Assembly: GCA_040756515.1 (NCBI GenBank)
Contig: JBFLYW010000018.1
Location: forward strand, 1-64,000
Direction: 5' to 3'
Source of the DNA: DSXH01 sp020724325
Lineage (GTDB): Bacteria; Bacteroidota; Ignavibacteria; Ignavibacteriales; Melioribacteraceae
DNA length: 64,000 nucleotides
The notes beneath the pieces were generated by a model. That model made no database searches and had not been told where the DNA came from. It saw only the letters and a program-made list of their open reading frames with translations. Both the position numbers and the translations under genes were made by a program. Every line of letters starts with the position of its first letter. The first letter of the stretch is position 1. Shown one piece after another: positions 60,984-64,000 of this stretch.

Positions 60984-62258
60984 TTAAGGGTTCATCTTCT
61001 GATACAACTCTATAATAGAATCAAAAAGTAATTGTGCTACCCTTTGACCGCCTAAATGTGTGAAGTGAGAATAGTCTTTAAGAGCTAATGGTGGAGCGGA
61101 ATTTACCCAGGAATCCATCGAATTTTCTCCACCCATTGATTCCCATAAATTCCAAAATGTTATTCCAGTTCTTGCAATAATTTTCTTTTGAGTTTCTAGT
61201 AGTATTTTGACATCGGGATTAGTAATAAACCTATTCCCTTTTTTCATTGTTTTATCTCCAACACCAACAAAAAGAAAACTTGCATTTGGGAATAATGACT
61301 TAAACTCATCTATTATAGAAACCATTTTGTTTTCGTAGAGATTAAATATTCCCTTATTGGGTGAATTGACATTTGCACCATAGGTTAAGATTACCAGATT
61401 GTAATTGATAAGTTGGTTGAAATCCTTTATTACACTTTTAGGAATGTCTGATAAAGAAACGCCTGTATTACCCGGCATTGGAAAATTATCAAGATATACA
61501 CCATTCCCTGATTCTAAACTAACTCCATAGCAATACGGAGGTTTTCCTGTAAGAAATTTTAATTCAATAGAAGTTGCAGGTTCTTTAAGTTCTATTCTTA
61601 ATTCTTGTATATTACTTCCAGGTTTTAGTTGAACGGTAGTCTTTGATTTACTATTGATAGTATATTGCAGTGAAGATGAATTATCTGCATGGCTGTAATA
61701 GAATTTTATAATACTAAAAGAACTAGTAGATGATAAATAATTGGTTGACTCATACTTAACCCAGCTATTTGGTTTTGGAACAGCGACTGAGCCGCTGATT
61801 CCAAATGGAAGCCGCTCAGGGTTGCGAGTAATTATCGCAGCATAATTCCAATCATCCGAATATGAATGCCTGGTGGTTTGTCTCATTTTTATATCTACTG
61901 AAACAATTTGCATTAAACCAGCTCCCTTACCACCAAATCTTTCCTGAAATTTTTCTCTCAAATAATCACTTATAACATCGCCTTGAATTAAGGAATCGCC
62001 ATAATGAGCTATTTTAATCATTTTGTTCTTGGAATTTTTTAACGACTCAAAAAATTTTTCCATCTGTTCTGTATTGCCGCTTAGAGGTACAAACTTTCCA
62101 TATTGACTTTTGCTCTGGGTAAGAACGTCATTTGTAGAGAAAATATTAGGTTCTGAAATAACTTGGTTGTCCTTATTAATGGGAGTGATTAATGGTTTAG
62201 AAATACTCAATGATTGAATCAATAGAATAGAGAAGAATATTATTTTATAATACTTCAT
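60984..62258 (-). CDS. SGNH/GDSL hydrolase family protein, exported
   Basis: A signal peptide (YYKIIFFSILLIQSLS) precedes an SGNH fold. Block I is KIAHYGDSLIQGD with Ser89; block III is in LVILTYGANVNSP; block V is DYSHFTHLGGQRVA with the catalytic His near residue 403. A beta-rich insert of about 120 residues lies between blocks I and III, similar to O-acetyl handling proteins of the AlgX/AlgJ kind. With the neighbouring GT2 synthase it may add or remove acetyl groups on the polysaccharide. Upstream, 60729-60983 holds no gene. Confidence 0.8.
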   Translation of the reverse strand: MKYYKIIFFSILLIQSLSISKPLITPINKDNQVISEPNIFSTNDVLTQSKSQYGKFVPLSGNTEQMEKFFESLKNSKNKMIKIAHYGDSLIQGDVISDYLREKFQERFGGKGAGLMQIVSVDIKMRQTTRHSYSDDWNYAAIITRNPERLPFGISGSVAVPKPNSWVKYESTNYLSSTSSFSIIKFYYSHADNSSSLQYTINSKSKTTVQLKPGSNIQELRIELKEPATSIELKFLTGKPPYCYGVSLESGNGVYLDNFPMPGNTGVSLSDIPKSVIKDFNQLINYNLVILTYGANVNSPNKGIFNLYENKMVSIIDEFKSLFPNASFLFVGVGDKTMKKGNRFITNPDVKILLETQKKIIARTGITFWNLWESMGGENSMDSWVNSAPPLALKDYSHFTHLGGQRVAQLLFDSIIELYQKMNP

Positions 62259-62345
62259 GACAGTTTTTAGCTTTTTTATCAGAATAATTATTGAAATATA
62301 GTAATTTTTTTTGTGCTGATTAAAGGGTTGAAAATAGAATATAGG

Positions 62346-64000
62346 TTAAAAAATACTCCAGTAAGCAGACACAGAAGCCGAAAAGGAACGGTAACCTGTA
62401 TCGTATCTAAAACTGTTTGAGAAACCGATTCTGCCGCTAATATTTAAATACTTTATAGGATTATATATTAACTCGCCGTATAGTTCACTAATTACAAAAT
62501 CTGCTTTAGGTACATATCCTAATTTTCCGCCAAAATTCATCTTCAAAAATGAATCGTGTTTCAGAGAATATTCACTCCATAGACTGTGAGAATCGAAATC
62601 TTGTGGTGAATAATAAAATGATGAAATAAATGCAAAGTCAGAAAAAAAATATTCGTAGCCAAAATAGGCATTCTCAAAAAACTTTCTCCCAAATCTTAAC
62701 TGGAGATCATTTCCTTCATTTGTATCTGATAATTTATAATAACTGTAAAATCCAGATATTTTCATCAAATCTTTAAAGTGGTAAAAACCTGTTAACCTGT
62801 ATAACTCCGATTTCAATCTCAAATTAATTAATGTGGGGGAATACAAAATTAACCGGGCATCATTATTTTCATAATAAGCGGCGATAGAATAATTTTCAGG
62901 TTTTTCATAGCGCATAGTAATATCACCAATATTTTTATTTGGTTCACCAAGTGTATTTAATGAACCATAGCTGCCGGATAAAGAGAATAGCTGAGAAAAG
63001 TATATTGTTAATATTCCTTTTAACGAAGTAAAATCCCTTTTGAGAAGATTCGTTTCAATATTTGTTCTGCCCCAATATCCACCTATACCAAGAAACCCTA
63101 AAATGCCGGCATCAAGTCTAAAACCATAATTCCATAATTTTAAGTTCTGGTTATCGGAATAATAATTTGTAAAAGGTACTATACCAACGTTGGTTGGTAT
63201 AAAGCCAAAGAGAAAATTTTTAACTGATGTAATTCCACGACTAAAGCCGGAGGGTGGAATCCAGCTAAGTCGTTGTTTTAATATCCTGACTTCGGAAGTA
63301 TCCATAGTACCTTCCAGTAATTCTTCGTAAATATCCTCAGCTCTGCCGTATTCTTTTTCAAGTGCGTATGCATCGGCAAGGTACATTCTTCTAATATCTA
63401 TATCTTTCTTGATATATGAATTATCAGGGAGTTCCAACAATTTTTCATACAGATCATTGGCTTTTTCAAGTTCCCTATTTCTGATATAATATTCACCAAG
63501 GAAGACTAATCTATTATTTAATTCTCTTTGTTTCTGGTCGTTATCTGTTTTGGAAAATAAATCTCTGTAAATTCTTTCTGCTTTGCCTGGACTGCCTGTT
63601 ACAGCATAAGCATCTGCTAAGAATAAATTAAGTTCATCATCATCGGGTTTTATTTTCTGCAAACTTTCCAGTTCGGTAACAGCTAAAGTAGAGTCCTTGT
63701 TATAATAATAATTTCTAGCTCTTTGTAAAGCAAGACGAAAATCAAATTCCTCGTTTAAAAGTTTATCATAAATCTCTATAGCTTTAGGAAAGTCTTGCGC
63801 GCAAGCAACAATATCTGCGTATTCTTTTAACTCATCGCGGGTTGGTGCAGTACGTTTAGAAAAATATTCTTCATATTTTTTTCTTGCTTCTTCACAATTA
63901 CCCTCTGCAGCATATTTACCGGCTTCGGCTTTAATTTCGAAAACGAGTTGTTCTTCATAAGCGGAAAGATGTAAGGCATAATTACTTTCCGCAGTTTCAA
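62346..64000 (-). CDS. TPR-repeat outer-membrane barrel protein, PgaA-like (5' end outside the window)
   Basis: The frame is open from 64000 to the stop at 62346, giving at least 551 residues; the N-terminus is missing. Residues up to about 63230 form tetratricopeptide-like repeats, for example ELNLFLADAYAVTGSPGKAERIYRDLF and NRELEKANDLYEKLLEL in part. The C-terminal 270 residues are beta-barrel-like, with many aromatic-ended strands (YFGYEYFFSDF, FRYDTGYRSFSASVSAYWSIF in part) ending in Phe. TPR plus barrel is the design of PgaA, which exports poly-GlcNAc. It is the first gene of the locus that includes the SGNH and GT2 genes. Confidence 0.75.
   Translation of the reverse strand, partial: ETAESNYALHLSAYEEQLVFEIKAEAGKYAAEGNCEEARKKYEEYFSKRTAPTRDELKEYADIVACAQDFPKAIEIYDKLLNEEFDFRLALQRARNYYYNKDSTLAVTELESLQKIKPDDDELNLFLADAYAVTGSPGKAERIYRDLFSKTDNDQKQRELNNRLVFLGEYYIRNRELEKANDLYEKLLELPDNSYIKKDIDIRRMYLADAYALEKEYGRAEDIYEELLEGTMDTSEVRILKQRLSWIPPSGFSRGITSVKNFLFGFIPTNVGIVPFTNYYSDNQNLKLWNYGFRLDAGILGFLGIGGYWGRTNIETNLLKRDFTSLKGILTIYFSQLFSLSGSYGSLNTLGEPNKNIGDITMRYEKPENYSIAAYYENNDARLILYSPTLINLRLKSELYRLTGFYHFKDLMKISGFYSYYKLSDTNEGNDLQLRFGRKFFENAYFGYEYFFSDFAFISSFYYSPQDFDSHSLWSEYSLKHDSFLKMNFGGKLGYVPKADFVISELYGELIYNPIKYLNISGRIGFSNSFRYDTGYRSFSASVSAYWSIF

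Noticed and set aside
1..64000. Insertion sequences or prophage genes
   Set aside because: No transposase, phage structural gene or recombinase motif was seen in any long reading frame; mobility signs are limited to attC sites, repeats and the R-M pair.

Overview
The window looks like chromosomal DNA of an AT-rich bacterium of the Bacteroidota/Chlorobiota/Ignavibacteriota group; the exact lineage is inference. Supporting signs are promoters with a TAnnTTTG -7 element and an upstream TTG (clearest in front of tRNA-Phe), the order DUF177-rpmF-plsX-fabH-fabD-fabG-acpP-fabF-rnc, a single-chain glycine decarboxylase, and DUF3109 and DUF971 proteins. There is no rRNA, no transposase and no CRISPR array.

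Bases 1-10150 read as the distal part of an integron cassette array. Four attC-like sites are visible; the first is cut by the window edge and the last has a degenerate end. In all three complete cassettes the start of the cassette is the exact reverse complement of the start of that cassette's own attC, as expected for integron cassettes. Cassette A has two small genes, one of the UPF0158 family. Cassette B is about 8 kb and holds a DISARM-like defence operon: two overlapping genes that look like a split DrmE, a DrmA-type helicase, and a DrmB/DUF1998 protein. DrmC and the DISARM methylase are missing. Cassette C carries a Phd/RelE-ParE toxin-antitoxin pair on the opposite strand. A lone methyltransferase gene follows. 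An integrase, if present, would lie left of base 1.

Bases 11155-27298 are housekeeping: nucleoside salvage (cdd, tdk, a CNT transporter, a purine nucleoside phosphorylase), then on the minus strand rsmE, an Omp85-type protein, a CoA-binding protein, gcvP, and the fatty-acid/phospholipid operon ending in rnc.

Bases 27439-38050 run on the plus strand: PrsW-like protease, nadD, meaB, acyl-CoA dehydrogenase, acyl-CoA carboxylase beta subunit, a secreted protein, an NtrC-type regulator and a HIT protein. A type II restriction-modification pair (31420-34029) splits the acyl-CoA genes. The endonuclease start appears frame-shifted at an A5 tract. Two families of non-coding interspersed repeats lie beside it and recur near recX and upstream of purC.

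Bases 38054-48295 (minus) hold purD, a glycosyltransferase, guaB with a hairpin leader, and a long operon purC-DUF971-pgsA-pgpA-cinA-thpR-recA-recX. A large S9 peptidase, tRNA-Phe with a nearby tRNA fragment, ogt, and a sensor protein with an apparently dead ATPase domain follow. Bases 55461-64000 resemble an exopolysaccharide locus: a TPR/beta-barrel protein like PgaA (truncated by the window), an SGNH hydrolase, a PgaC-like GT2 synthase, a small membrane protein, a PgaB-like protein lacking deacetylase metal residues, and an FN3 lipoprotein.
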